DNA of 64,000 bases, taken from Klebsiella sp. BIGb0407 (GTDB lineage Bacteria > Pseudomonadota > Gammaproteobacteria > Enterobacterales > Enterobacteriaceae). Shown here piece after piece: positions 26,779 to 35,359 of the stretch (the first letter of the stretch is position 1; the number at the start of each line of letters is the position of its first letter). The stretch lies in contig NZ_JANUEQ010000001.1 of NCBI RefSeq assembly GCF_024807845.1, positions 868,001-932,000 of the forward strand. The letters run 5' to 3'. The position numbers and the translations under genes are program-made. Under the pieces are notes generated by a model. The model was not told where the DNA came from. It made no database searches and saw only the letters and a program-made list of their open reading frames with translations.

Positions 26779-27729
26779 TTGGATACGTTAATACAACAAC
26801 TCATCAATGGCATCATGCTGGGTAGTATTTATGCCTTAATAGCCCTTGGCTACACCATGGTCTACGGCATCCTGCGCATTATTAACTTTGCTCATGGCGA
26901 TATTTTAATGGTGGGGGCGCTAACCACCCTTTCGACAATGCATATGCTGGAAAGCTATTTTCCTGCCTTGTCGCCGCTGGTTCACCTGATTCTGGCACTC
27001 CCCATTGCCATGCTGGTCTGTGCCTTGCTGGCAATGGCGGTGGAACGTTTTGCTTATCGGCGGCTGCGTAATGCCCCGCGCCTGGCTCCGTTGATTTCGG
27101 GGATTGGCGTCTCCGTCCTGCTGCAAACCATCGCCATGATTATCTGGACGCGTAATCCGCTGATGTTTCCGCAAGTCCTGTCCATGGATCCTATTGCTAT
27201 CACATCGGGTAGTGAAGGACACCCCCCGGCCATTATCACCATTACCGGCATAGTCACTATTAGTCTGGCTCTCCTGGTCATGGTTGGTCTGTGGCTGCTG
27301 GTGGAATACACCCGTCTCGGTCGCGGTATGCGTGCGGTCGCGGAAAACCCTCGGGTTGCCAGCCTGATGGGGGTTAACCCAAACCGCATTATTAGTCTGA
27401 CTTTTGCAGTTGGCGGTATTTTCGCGGCGCTGGCGGGCGTGATGATGGCCAGTAATTACGGCAGCGCCAACTTTTCCATGGGCTTTTTACCCGGCATAAA
27501 AGCTTTCACCGCCGCGGTACTCGGCGGGATCGGTAATATTCGTGGTGCCATGGTAGGCGGTATTTTACTAGGCGTGATTGAAGCCTTAGGAGCAGGTTAT
27601 CTCGGCCAGCTCAGTAATGGCGTGTTCGGCAGTAATTATCAGGATGTTTTCGCTTTTATCGTCTTGATTCTGGTACTGGTCTTCCGCCCTGCGGGCATTC
27701 TGGGTGAGCGCGTAGCGCATCGGGCATAG
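26779..27729 (+). CDS. Branched-chain amino-acid-type ABC permease (LivH-like)
   Basis: 316 residues, polytopic, LivH family (GIMLGSIYALIALGYTMVYGILRIINFAHGD at the N-terminus is diagnostic; only part quoted matters: ALGYTMVYG). The start must be TTG at 26779: an in-frame stop lies at 26746 and no ATG or GTG follows in frame, so initiation may be weak. First gene of a seven-gene operon; one of two membrane subunits of a HAAT-class importer. Confidence 0.92.
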   Translation: MDTLIQQLINGIMLGSIYALIALGYTMVYGILRIINFAHGDILMVGALTTLSTMHMLESYFPALSPLVHLILALPIAMLVCALLAMAVERFAYRRLRNAPRLAPLISGIGVSVLLQTIAMIIWTRNPLMFPQVLSMDPIAITSGSEGHPPAIITITGIVTISLALLVMVGLWLLVEYTRLGRGMRAVAENPRVASLMGVNPNRIISLTFAVGGIFAALAGVMMASNYGSANFSMGFLPGIKAFTAAVLGGIGNIRGAMVGGILLGVIEALGAGYLGQLSNGVFGSNYQDVFAFIVLILVLVFRPAGILGERVAHRA

Positions 27730-27737
27730 GATTTTAG

Positions 27738-28847
27738 ATGACAACATTATCAATCAAGTCTGCAACGCCATTCTGGCGTCGTCTCAACGTCGGACTCGCA
27801 CTGTTTATTATTGCTGTAGCTGTTGCCCCGATGGTTGCCGGGCAGCTAGGCGGCAATTACTGGGTCAGGGTCATTGACTTCGCCCTGCTCTATATCATGC
27901 TGGCTCTCGGGTTAAATATCGTCGTCGGCTATGCAGGCCTGCTGGATATGGGCTTTGTCGCCTTTTATGCCGTCGGTGCCTATATCGCAGCATTACTGGC
28001 TTCTCCGCACTTACTGGACGCCTTTCCCGCCCTGCAAGCCTGGCTGCCGGATGGCTTACATACCTCTTACTGGATAATCGTGCCGGTCGCCGCGGTGCTG
28101 GCAGCAATCTGTGGGATCCTGCTCGGTGCTCCGACGCTGAAATTACGCGGTGATTATCTGGCGATTGTCACGCTGGGCTTTGGCGAAATCATCCGCATTT
28201 TGCTACGTAACCTCGATCGCCCGGTCAATATTACCAATGGTGCTAAGGGGATTTCTGGCATTGATACGCTTTCACTGTTTGGCGTCAAATTCAGCGGCGT
28301 ACAGCACTGGTTTGGTTTCAAAATTCCGTCGCTGTGGCTGTGGTACTACCTGCTGGTTCTGCTGATTGTCTTGATTATTTTTATCTGCCTGCGCCTGCAA
28401 AATTCCCGAATTGGCCGCGCCTGGCATGCTATTCGTGAAGATGAAGATGTCGCTCGTGCAATGGGGATTAACGTCCGTAACTACAAGTTACTGGCGTTTG
28501 CCATCGGCGCTACTTTTGGCGGCGTGGCGGGGGCATTATTCGCCGCGTTCCAGGGCTTTGTTTCACCGGAATCCTTCACCCTGCAAGAATCCATTGCGGT
28601 TCTGGCGATGGTTGTCCTCGGAGGCATGGGGCATATACCGGGCGTGATCCTCGGCGCCATATTACTCACCGCCCTACCTGAACTGCTGCGCAGTCAGGCG
28701 GCTCCACTCCAGCAGACGCTGTTTGGTAGCGTACTCATTGATCCTGAGATTTTACGCCAGTTGTTCTACGGCCTGGCGCTGGTACTGGTGATGCTCTATC
28801 GCCCGGCGGGGATCTGGCCGGCACGTTCCGGAGGGATTAAAGCATGA
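27738..28847 (+). CDS. Branched-chain amino-acid-type ABC permease (LivM-like)
   Basis: 369 residues, polytopic, LivM family. Diagnostic segments: YIMLALGLNIVVGYAGLLDMG (residues about 52-72), the EAA-like cytoplasmic loop AIREDEDVARAMGINVRNYK and a final LYRPAGIWP. It pairs with the LivH-like subunit 8 bases upstream and overlaps the ATPase gene downstream by 4 bases (ATGA). The loop contacts the ATPase subunits. Confidence 0.92.
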   Translation: MTTLSIKSATPFWRRLNVGLALFIIAVAVAPMVAGQLGGNYWVRVIDFALLYIMLALGLNIVVGYAGLLDMGFVAFYAVGAYIAALLASPHLLDAFPALQAWLPDGLHTSYWIIVPVAAVLAAICGILLGAPTLKLRGDYLAIVTLGFGEIIRILLRNLDRPVNITNGAKGISGIDTLSLFGVKFSGVQHWFGFKIPSLWLWYYLLVLLIVLIIFICLRLQNSRIGRAWHAIREDEDVARAMGINVRNYKLLAFAIGATFGGVAGALFAAFQGFVSPESFTLQESIAVLAMVVLGGMGHIPGVILGAILLTALPELLRSQAAPLQQTLFGSVLIDPEILRQLFYGLALVLVMLYRPAGIWPARSGGIKA

Positions 28848-29611
28848 GTTTATTAACCATTAATGGCGTCAGCAAACGGTTTGGTGGAGTCCAGGCGGTT
28901 GATAACGTTTCGCTCAATATCAAAGCCGGTGAGATTTATGGCTTGATTGGCCCCAATGGCGCAGGAAAAACCACCTGTTTTAATCTTATTACCGGGCTGT
29001 ACGCCGCGGACAGTGGCAGTTTTTCCCTGGATGGCAGTGCCTATTCACCCAGGAATGTTGAGAAAGTCACACAGGCCGGAATAGCCCGAACCTTTCAGAA
29101 CGTGCGGTTATTTAACCAGATGTCTGTGCTGGAAAATGTCATGGTCGGTCGCCATGTGCGTACCCGTAATGGCCTGTGGGCTGTACTGACACAAAATAAA
29201 CAGGCACGCCTGGAAGAAGCCGAGACCCGCGAACAGGCCTGGCGCTGGCTGGAATATACCGGTATTGCCAAATTTGCTGACTACCGGGCCTGCGATTTGG
29301 CCTATGGCCACCAGCGTCGCCTGGAAATAGCCCGCGCGCTGGCAACTGACCCGCTATTACTGGCGCTGGACGAACCGGCTGCCGGAATGAATGCCGCGGA
29401 AAAAGTCGCCCTCGGCGAACTGCTGAAACATATTCGTGATGACGGTAAGACACTGCTGATGATTGAGCATGATGTCAAACTGGTGATGAGCATTTGTGAC
29501 AGTGTCACCGTGCTGGATTATGGCAAAGTCATTGCCAGCGGTACGCCTGATGTCGTGCGCCGCGATCCGCTGGTGATCAGCGCCTGGCTGGGAGGACAAA
29601 AACATGACTAA
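28844..29611 (+). CDS. HAAT-type ABC transporter ATPase (LivG-like)
   Basis: 255 residues. Walker A GPNGAGKT (about 36-43), Q-loop TFQNVRLF, Walker B LLALDEPAAGMN, H-loop MIEHDVK and the insertion typical of LivG (the segment after the Q-loop up to YGHQRRLEIARAL; the signature here is DLAYGHQRRLE instead of LSGGQ, as in other LivG proteins). It overlaps the LivF-like gene by 8 bases. It energises import with LivF. Confidence 0.93.
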   Translation: MSLLTINGVSKRFGGVQAVDNVSLNIKAGEIYGLIGPNGAGKTTCFNLITGLYAADSGSFSLDGSAYSPRNVEKVTQAGIARTFQNVRLFNQMSVLENVMVGRHVRTRNGLWAVLTQNKQARLEEAETREQAWRWLEYTGIAKFADYRACDLAYGHQRRLEIARALATDPLLLALDEPAAGMNAAEKVALGELLKHIRDDGKTLLMIEHDVKLVMSICDSVTVLDYGKVIASGTPDVVRRDPLVISAWLGGQKHD

Positions 29612-30326
29612 GCCTTTACTCCAGGTTCAGCAACTTGGTGTGCATTACGGCGGTATTCAGGCGGTACGTGATGTCTCTTTCACTCTTAATGAAGGAGAAC
29701 AAGGCACCTTGATTGGCGCCAATGGTGCCGGGAAAAGTTCGACCGTACGTGCGATTACCGGTCTTGAACCCTTTAGCGGTGAGATCTGGTTTCAGGGCCA
29801 TGCCGTCGCCCGCCAAAAACCTGAAGACTTATTACGTGACGGACTGGTGATGGTGCCGGAAGGTCGCGGGATTTTTGCCCGTATGACGGTGATGGAAAAC
29901 CTCCAGATGGGTGCCTGGTTGCGCCGTGATAGTCATGCAGTGAAGGACGAAATCGAGGCTATTTTTAGCCGTTTCCCGCGTCTGGAAGAGCGTCAGCATC
30001 AGCTGGCAGGGCTGTTATCCGGTGGGGAGCAACAACTGCTGGCGCTTAACCGTGCCCTACTGAGTCGCCCACGATTATTGATCCTCGATGAGCCATCGAT
30101 GGGGCTGGCGCCGGTGATGATAGAAAATATTTTCAAGGTGATAGCCACCTTACGCGAACAAGGCGTGAGCTTATTACTGATCGAGCAAAATGCCCGTCTG
30201 GCGCTGGAAGTAACGGACAGAGCCTGGGTGATGGACAGCGGTTCCATTGTTCATCATGGCGACTCGCAAACCCTGCTTGCCGACGACAGCATTGCACAAT
30301 ATTACCTGGGCGAAATACCTGCCTGA
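29604..30326 (+). CDS. HAAT-type ABC transporter ATPase (LivF-like)
   Basis: 240 residues. Walker A GANGAGKSS (about 39-47), signature LLSGGEQQLLALNRALL, Walker B LLILDEPSMGLAP and H-loop LIEQNARLAL, all as in LivF. It forms the ATPase pair with the preceding protein. The start overlaps the LivG stop region by 8 bases. Confidence 0.93.
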   Translation: MTKPLLQVQQLGVHYGGIQAVRDVSFTLNEGEQGTLIGANGAGKSSTVRAITGLEPFSGEIWFQGHAVARQKPEDLLRDGLVMVPEGRGIFARMTVMENLQMGAWLRRDSHAVKDEIEAIFSRFPRLEERQHQLAGLLSGGEQQLLALNRALLSRPRLLILDEPSMGLAPVMIENIFKVIATLREQGVSLLLIEQNARLALEVTDRAWVMDSGSIVHHGDSQTLLADDSIAQYYLGEIPA

Positions 30327-30349
30327 CCTCCAACAAATAGCAAGGACAC

Positions 30350-31507
30350 ATGATGAAAAAATTAACGCTTAGTGCATTAAGTGCAGCCATTGTGGTGGCC
30401 GGGTTTACCACCTTCCCCGCCATTGCCCAGAACGAAACCGTGATTATTGGTTTAGCCGGGCCGCTGACCGGGCCTTCTGCCCGAATCGGTAAAGATCTGG
30501 AAAATGGTGCCCAGCTGGCAATCGATGACATTAATAAGCAAAAACCAGTGATTGGCGGCAAAAATATTACCTTTAAATTACAGTCGGAAGATGACCAGTC
30601 CGACCCGCGTACCGCGGTTGCGGTAGCTCAGCGCCTGGTCGATAGCGGCGCAGCAGGCGTCGTCGGTCACTGGAATACTGGCACCAGTATTCCGGCAGCA
30701 CGTATTTATCATGATGCGGGGATCGCTCAGGTCGCCCCTGTAGCAACCGGACATGCTTATACCCGTCAGGGCTTTGATACCAGTTTCCGGGTGATGGGCC
30801 ATGACGATGATGGCGGTCAGTTAGCGGGTCAGTATGCCCTTAATAACCTGAAAGCTAAGCGTATTGCGGTTATTGATGACCGGACAGCCTTTGGTCAGGG
30901 TCTGGCTGATGAGTTTATTAAATCCATTGAAGCCCAGGGCGGGACCATCGTTGATCGTCAGTATGTGGATGATAAAACCGTCGATTTCAGCCCGGTACTG
31001 ACCGCCATTCGCAGTAAAAATGCCGACCTGATTTTCTTCGGTGGTGTCGATAGCCAGGCAGCGCCGATGGCACGTCGAATTAAACAATTGGGGATGGATG
31101 CGACCCTGATGGGCGCGGGCGGTTTTGTCAGTCAGACTTTCCTGCAACTGGCGCAGAAAGAAGGTGAAGGCGTAGTCGCTCTGGAACCCGGCCTGCCAAT
31201 TGACCAGATGCCTGGCGGTAAAGCCTTTGAGCAAGACTATCAGTCGCGCTATCACACCCATATTGAACTCCATGCGCCGTTTGCCTATGACGCCACCCGA
31301 ACACTGGTTGCCGCCATGGAAAAAGCCGATTCTGTTGAAGCGGATAAATACCTGCCAGCCCTGCGAGCTATTAATTATGCCGGTGTCACAGGGCCGATTG
31401 CATTTGATAAAGAAGGCAACCTGAAATCGCCATCATTCACCGTCTATAAAGTTGTCGACGGTAAATGGCAGCCACAAACCGTACTTGGCGGCGATGTTAA
31501 GAAATAA
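30350..31507 (+). CDS. HAAT-type periplasmic amino-acid-binding protein (LivJ/LivK-like)
   Basis: 385 residues with a signal peptide (about 1-27, ends FPAIAQ). The mature protein has the Leu/Ile/Val-binding fold: IGLAGPLTGPSARIGKDLENG, VGHWNTGTSIPAARIY and the hinge IDDRTAFGQGLADEF. It is the substrate-recognition component of the importer encoded by the four preceding genes. Position last in the transport set but before the two hydrolases suggests it binds the substrate of those enzymes, such as a cyclic thiazoline amino acid, and not leucine; that is inference. Confidence 0.92.
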   Translation: MMKKLTLSALSAAIVVAGFTTFPAIAQNETVIIGLAGPLTGPSARIGKDLENGAQLAIDDINKQKPVIGGKNITFKLQSEDDQSDPRTAVAVAQRLVDSGAAGVVGHWNTGTSIPAARIYHDAGIAQVAPVATGHAYTRQGFDTSFRVMGHDDDGGQLAGQYALNNLKAKRIAVIDDRTAFGQGLADEFIKSIEAQGGTIVDRQYVDDKTVDFSPVLTAIRSKNADLIFFGGVDSQAAPMARRIKQLGMDATLMGAGGFVSQTFLQLAQKEGEGVVALEPGLPIDQMPGGKAFEQDYQSRYHTHIELHAPFAYDATRTLVAAMEKADSVEADKYLPALRAINYAGVTGPIAFDKEGNLKSPSFTVYKVVDGKWQPQTVLGGDVKK

Positions 31508-31524
31508 CAGACTGAGGCAGTGTG

Positions 31525-32007
31525 ATGAGTGATAAAAATGAACTGGGCATCCTCGCCCGGCGTAAGATTGAAGCTGAAATAATTAAACCTATTTACGACA
31601 TTATGGTACGTGAGCTGGGCAAACAGCAGGCACAGGCGATTATCGGCGAAGCAATTGAAAAAGCGGCTATCGATGCCGGGGCTGATTTTGCCCGCAAAGA
31701 ACCCAATGGCCCGTCGCTGCGCGGTTTTGTCGACCTGCAATATCTGTGGGAGAAAGATAATGCGCTGGACATCAGGATTATCGAAAACGATGACCAGCAG
31801 TATAACTACGACGTGACCCGCTGCCGTTATGCCGAGATGTACCATGAAATGGGACTGGGTGAAATTGGCCATCTGCTTTCTTGTGCCAGGGATGACAAGT
31901 TTATTGTCGGTTATGCTCCCGATGTGGAGCTGACCCGCACCACCACTATTATGGAAGGTTCCAAATGCTGTGATTTTCGTTATCACCTCAAGAAGGAGCC
32001 CTCATGA
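31525..32007 (+). CDS. L-2-amino-thiazoline-4-carboxylate hydrolase (AtcB-like)
   Basis: 160 residues from the second ATG (31525), with an AGGCAG ribosome site; the ATG at 31522-equivalent start is one codon earlier. It belongs to the ATC hydrolase family, recognised by YEMYHEMGLGEIGHLLSC-type segment (here YAEMYHEMGLGEIGHLLSC begins near residue 107), and the CC in MEGSKCCDFRY. The family enzyme opens the ring of L-2-amino-delta2-thiazoline-4-carboxylate to give N-carbamoyl-L-cysteine. Its stop overlaps the next gene's start by 4 bases, and that gene encodes exactly the enzyme expected for the following step. Confidence 0.85.
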   Translation: MSDKNELGILARRKIEAEIIKPIYDIMVRELGKQQAQAIIGEAIEKAAIDAGADFARKEPNGPSLRGFVDLQYLWEKDNALDIRIIENDDQQYNYDVTRCRYAEMYHEMGLGEIGHLLSCARDDKFIVGYAPDVELTRTTTIMEGSKCCDFRYHLKKEPS

Positions 32008-33242
32008 GTGCGACTCTGACTGTTAATGCCGGACGACTTTGGACGACGCTTGAAGATATGGCGCAAATCGGGCGCACTGCCGCCGGGGGCGTTACCCGCC
32101 TGACGCTAAGTGAAGAAGACCGGCAGGCACGCGATAAGTTGCGTGCCTGGGCGGAACAGGACGGTTTTAGCTGTGATATCGACCGGCTGGGCAATATGTT
32201 TATCCGCAGACCGGGACGTAATCCTCACCTCCCCCCGGTGCTGACCGGGTCACATGTCGACTCCCAGCCCCTGGGTGGACGTTATGACGGGATTTATGGC
32301 GTGCTGGCCGGGCTTGAAGTACTACGAACGCTGAACGATCGCCAGATTGAAACCGCTCGCGATATCGTGCTGGTGAACTGGACCAATGAAGAAGGTGCGC
32401 GCTTTTCCCCCGCTATGCTGGCCTCCGGAGTCTGGACAGGTCAGTTTAGCGAAGCCTTTGCTTTATCCCGTGAGGACGCTGAAGGCATTCGTCTGGGAGA
32501 TGCGTTAACCGCGATTGGCTATCAGGGAACGATGCCCGCAGCCGCGTTCCCGGTTCATGCCTGCTATGAAGTGCATATTGAGCAGGGACCGATTCTGGAA
32601 GCTGAAGGCATCGATATTGGCCTCGTCCATGCCGCCATGGGGCAACGCTGGTATACCCTGACCATTGAAGGTTTTGCCGCTCATGCTGGCACCACGCCGA
32701 TGAATAATCGTCAGGATGCGTTAACCGGTTTTGCGCAATTTGCGCTGGCGATAGAACAGGTGGGTATTGAACATGCGCCAGATGGCCGGGCGACTATCGG
32801 TCGGGTTCAGGTGTTCCCGAACTCCGGTAATGTGGTGCCGGGGAAAGTGGTCTGTAGCCTGGAGTTTCGCCACCCACAAACAGCAGCGCTGGACAGTATG
32901 GAACGCGCATTATACCAGGCGGTAGATGCTCTCTCTGCACGTCAGTTAACCGTGGAAGTAGAACCGATTTTCGACTATGCGCCAATCGCCTTTAATCAAG
33001 ACTGTATTGCCCGTTCACAACAAGCCGCTGAAATGCTGGGGTACGCCTGGCGGCCGATGGTCTCAGGTGCCGGACATGATACCTGTTATCTGAATGCGAT
33101 TGCCCCCGCCAGTATGATTTTTATTCCCTGCGTCAAGGGAATAAGCCATAACGAAGCGGAGAATATCCTGCCACAGTGGTCAGAGAAAGGGGCGAATGTG
33201 TTGCTCAACACGTTAGTGCTTGCGGCTTCTGAAGAGAGCTAA
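32004..33242 (+). CDS. N-carbamoyl-L-amino-acid hydrolase (AtcC/HyuC-like, M20 family)
   Basis: 412-residue binuclear zinc amidohydrolase of the carbamoylase/allantoate amidohydrolase group. Metal-binding segments: GSHVDSQPLGGRYDGIYGV (H and D ligands, about residues 82-100), NWTNEEGARF (E-E), HIEQGPILE (H) and the C-terminal GISHNEAE His. The dimerisation lid has GFAAHAGTTPM. It would release carbamate from N-carbamoyl-L-cysteine to give L-cysteine if paired with the AtcB-like protein. It is last in the operon and is followed by a terminator. Confidence 0.9.
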   Translation: MSATLTVNAGRLWTTLEDMAQIGRTAAGGVTRLTLSEEDRQARDKLRAWAEQDGFSCDIDRLGNMFIRRPGRNPHLPPVLTGSHVDSQPLGGRYDGIYGVLAGLEVLRTLNDRQIETARDIVLVNWTNEEGARFSPAMLASGVWTGQFSEAFALSREDAEGIRLGDALTAIGYQGTMPAAAFPVHACYEVHIEQGPILEAEGIDIGLVHAAMGQRWYTLTIEGFAAHAGTTPMNNRQDALTGFAQFALAIEQVGIEHAPDGRATIGRVQVFPNSGNVVPGKVVCSLEFRHPQTAALDSMERALYQAVDALSARQLTVEVEPIFDYAPIAFNQDCIARSQQAAEMLGYAWRPMVSGAGHDTCYLNAIAPASMIFIPCVKGISHNEAENILPQWSEKGANVLLNTLVLAASEES

Positions 33243-33259
33243 AATTAATTCGGTGCAAT

Positions 33260-33283
33260 GCCAGCCCCTGTTAACGGGCTGGC
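33260..33283 (+). terminator. Terminator of the ABC/ATC operon
   Basis: GCCAGCCC (33260-33267) and GGGCTGGC (33276-33283), an 8-bp GC-rich stem with an 8-base loop, 17 bases after the last stop and just before the convergent blcC-like gene. A short CTGTTAT follows. Confidence 0.6.
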
Positions 33284-33296
33284 CTGTTATCAGTTG

Positions 33297-34088
33297 TTAG
33301 TCGTAATATTCCGGCGCATGGCGGAAGGTTGGCCAGGCATCAGGGTCATGGCCCGTCACGACCAGGGCCTGAGTACGGTCGACAATCGCTTTCATTTTTT
33401 GCACTGAACGTACCGCTTCAACGGCAGATGACATAAAGCCCGGCAGCGCCTTCTCATCCCAGTGGTCGGTGGTATAGGCGGCATCAATCGCCAGCAGCAA
33501 GCTACCGCTATTCGGCAGTGTCACCAGAATCGACTGGTGCCCCGGCGAATGGCCTGGGGTAAAGATCGTTTTTAAGGTTCCGTCGCCATACAGATCGTAG
33601 AGATCGGTATTTTCACCATCAAGGAACTGCCATTTCAGGTTCGGCTTATCAAAATCATTGCGAATATAGCCCCCGGCGGCAAACCAGTCTGGCGTAAAGG
33701 CATATTCATATTCACGGCGCTGAACAATGTGGGTGGCATTCGGGAAACGCCCCACGGCTCCGGTATGGTCAAGATGCAGATGCGACTGGAGTACATAGCG
33801 CACATCTTCAGGATTAATCCCCATCTTCTTGAGCTGCGCCACGCAACCTTCATCTTCGCGCATCACCGGCCAGTAGACCTCTGTTATCCCGCCCCAATAA
33901 CCGACCGGGTCAAGTGCCGCTTCAATCGCAGTACCGCCATCAATAATCGTGTGACCATCCGGATGAGTAATCAGATAAAAAGGTACCGGGATTTCATAAT
34001 CCGCGCCGTTACCCTGGTTCATTTTAATGTTGTGCACTTTGCATTTCAGTGAACCGGTTTGAAACATATACAGGCGAATATCAGTCAT
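33297..34088 (-). CDS. blcC: N-acyl-homoserine lactonase / gamma-butyrolactonase (BlcC/AttM-like)
   Basis: 263-residue metallo-beta-lactamase-fold lactonase. Zinc motif H103-L-H105-L-D107-H108, then the HSPGHQS His, bridging Asp in AIDAAY and a C-terminal TGHDPDAW His. Segments such as KCKVHNIKMNQGNGADYEIP and QSHLHLDHTG match Agrobacterium AttM/BlcC as I remember it almost residue for residue. It opens gamma-butyrolactone to 4-hydroxybutyrate and can also open acyl-homoserine lactones. Last gene of a three-gene operon in the Agrobacterium order. Confidence 0.92.
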   Translation of the reverse strand: MTDIRLYMFQTGSLKCKVHNIKMNQGNGADYEIPVPFYLITHPDGHTIIDGGTAIEAALDPVGYWGGITEVYWPVMREDEGCVAQLKKMGINPEDVRYVLQSHLHLDHTGAVGRFPNATHIVQRREYEYAFTPDWFAAGGYIRNDFDKPNLKWQFLDGENTDLYDLYGDGTLKTIFTPGHSPGHQSILVTLPNSGSLLLAIDAAYTTDHWDEKALPGFMSSAVEAVRSVQKMKAIVDRTQALVVTGHDPDAWPTFRHAPEYYD

Positions 34089-34138
34089 TTTTATTATCCT
34101 CAGACAAGGTTGTAGGGTATCGCTTGAGATAAATCGTC

Positions 34139-35305
34139 TTAAAATGCTTCTCTGTACAAGGCCAGTGCATCCGCCTCAGTGACTTCAACGGGATTATTCA
34201 TTAATAAACGGGTCTGCTTCATGGCATCACTGGCCAGCAGAGCCAGCGAATCTTCTGTTACGCCAACATCACGCAGGCGTCTTGGCGCGCCGCTGTCATC
34301 CATGATGGTGGTGAGCGCGGCAATGAAGGCATCTGCCCGCTGCTGAATACTCCCCTCTCCTGCGACTTTCAGAACATCGGCCAGTTCGGCATATAACGGT
34401 GCAGCAGCCTGACTGTTGTAACGCAGAACGGCACCCAGCATCAGCGCGTTAGAGAGGCCATGGGGAATGTGATAGTGCCCGCCCAGTGGATAAGCCAGCG
34501 CATGCACTGCGGCAACGGGCGAGTTAGAAAACGCCTGACCTGCCAGGGTCGCACCGAGCAAAATAGCTTCGCGGGCTTCACGGTTACTGCCATCACGACA
34601 AGCCGTCACCAGGTGCTGACTAATCAGACGCAGGGCTTCACGGCTGAGGTTATCCGACAGCAGGTTTTTTTTATGTTTACCGGTGTAAGCCTCAATGGCA
34701 TGGACCATCGCGTCAATACCGGTTGCCGCAGTATGTATTGCGGGTAAGCCAAGGGTAAGTTCAGCATCCAGCAGCACAAAGTCGGCATAGAGCTGACGAG
34801 AAACCACACCCATTTTGGTGGTTTCACCGGTGGTGAGGATCGAAATATTCGTGACCTCTGACCCGGTACCGGCGGTCGTCGGGATCTGGACTAACGGCAG
34901 ACGGCCTCCCTGCACATTCCCAATCCCGTACAGCTCAGACAGCGGCTGGCTTGACTGCGCCAGCACCGCCGCCAGTTTTGCCACATCCAGCGAGGATCCG
35001 CCGCCAAGACCAATCACCAGCTCAATTTGCTGTGCCCGTGCCAGCGCCGTGGCTTTCAGGGCTATCGCCTCTGGCGGATCGGCAATCACTTCGTCAAAGA
35101 CCGTCACACTAAAACCGTGCTGACGCAGAGAAGCTTCTACGGGTTTCAGTAATCCGGCCTTAACCAGGCCCGCATCAGTCACTACCAGAACCTGGCGTTC
35201 ACTGAATCGGGATGCAAGAATTTCGCCTAACCGCTGGGCACCAGACCACTCCACCAGCATGGAGGGCACGGTATTAAATTCAAAGGGTTGCATACCAGTC
35301 GTCAT
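34139..35305 (-). CDS. blcB: Iron-containing alcohol dehydrogenase (BlcB/AttL-like, 4-hydroxybutyrate dehydrogenase)
   Basis: 388-residue group III (iron-dependent) alcohol dehydrogenase. NAD-binding GLGGGSSLDVAK, PTTAGTGSEVTN, and the metal-binding His residues in VHAMVHAIEAY-type region (AMVHAIEA) and ALAYPLGGHYHIPHGLSNA. It would oxidise 4-hydroxybutyrate to succinate semialdehyde. Placed between the lactonase and the succinate-semialdehyde dehydrogenase, which fixes its likely substrate. Outside this context it could act on other alcohols. Confidence 0.9.
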   Translation of the reverse strand: MTTGMQPFEFNTVPSMLVEWSGAQRLGEILASRFSERQVLVVTDAGLVKAGLLKPVEASLRQHGFSVTVFDEVIADPPEAIALKATALARAQQIELVIGLGGGSSLDVAKLAAVLAQSSQPLSELYGIGNVQGGRLPLVQIPTTAGTGSEVTNISILTTGETTKMGVVSRQLYADFVLLDAELTLGLPAIHTAATGIDAMVHAIEAYTGKHKKNLLSDNLSREALRLISQHLVTACRDGSNREAREAILLGATLAGQAFSNSPVAAVHALAYPLGGHYHIPHGLSNALMLGAVLRYNSQAAAPLYAELADVLKVAGEGSIQQRADAFIAALTTIMDDSGAPRRLRDVGVTEDSLALLASDAMKQTRLLMNNPVEVTEADALALYREAF

Positions 35306-35359
35306 GTTAAGTTCCTCTGCTACAGAGTGATTGCTTGGTGAAAATAAGGGGCCGTCGGC

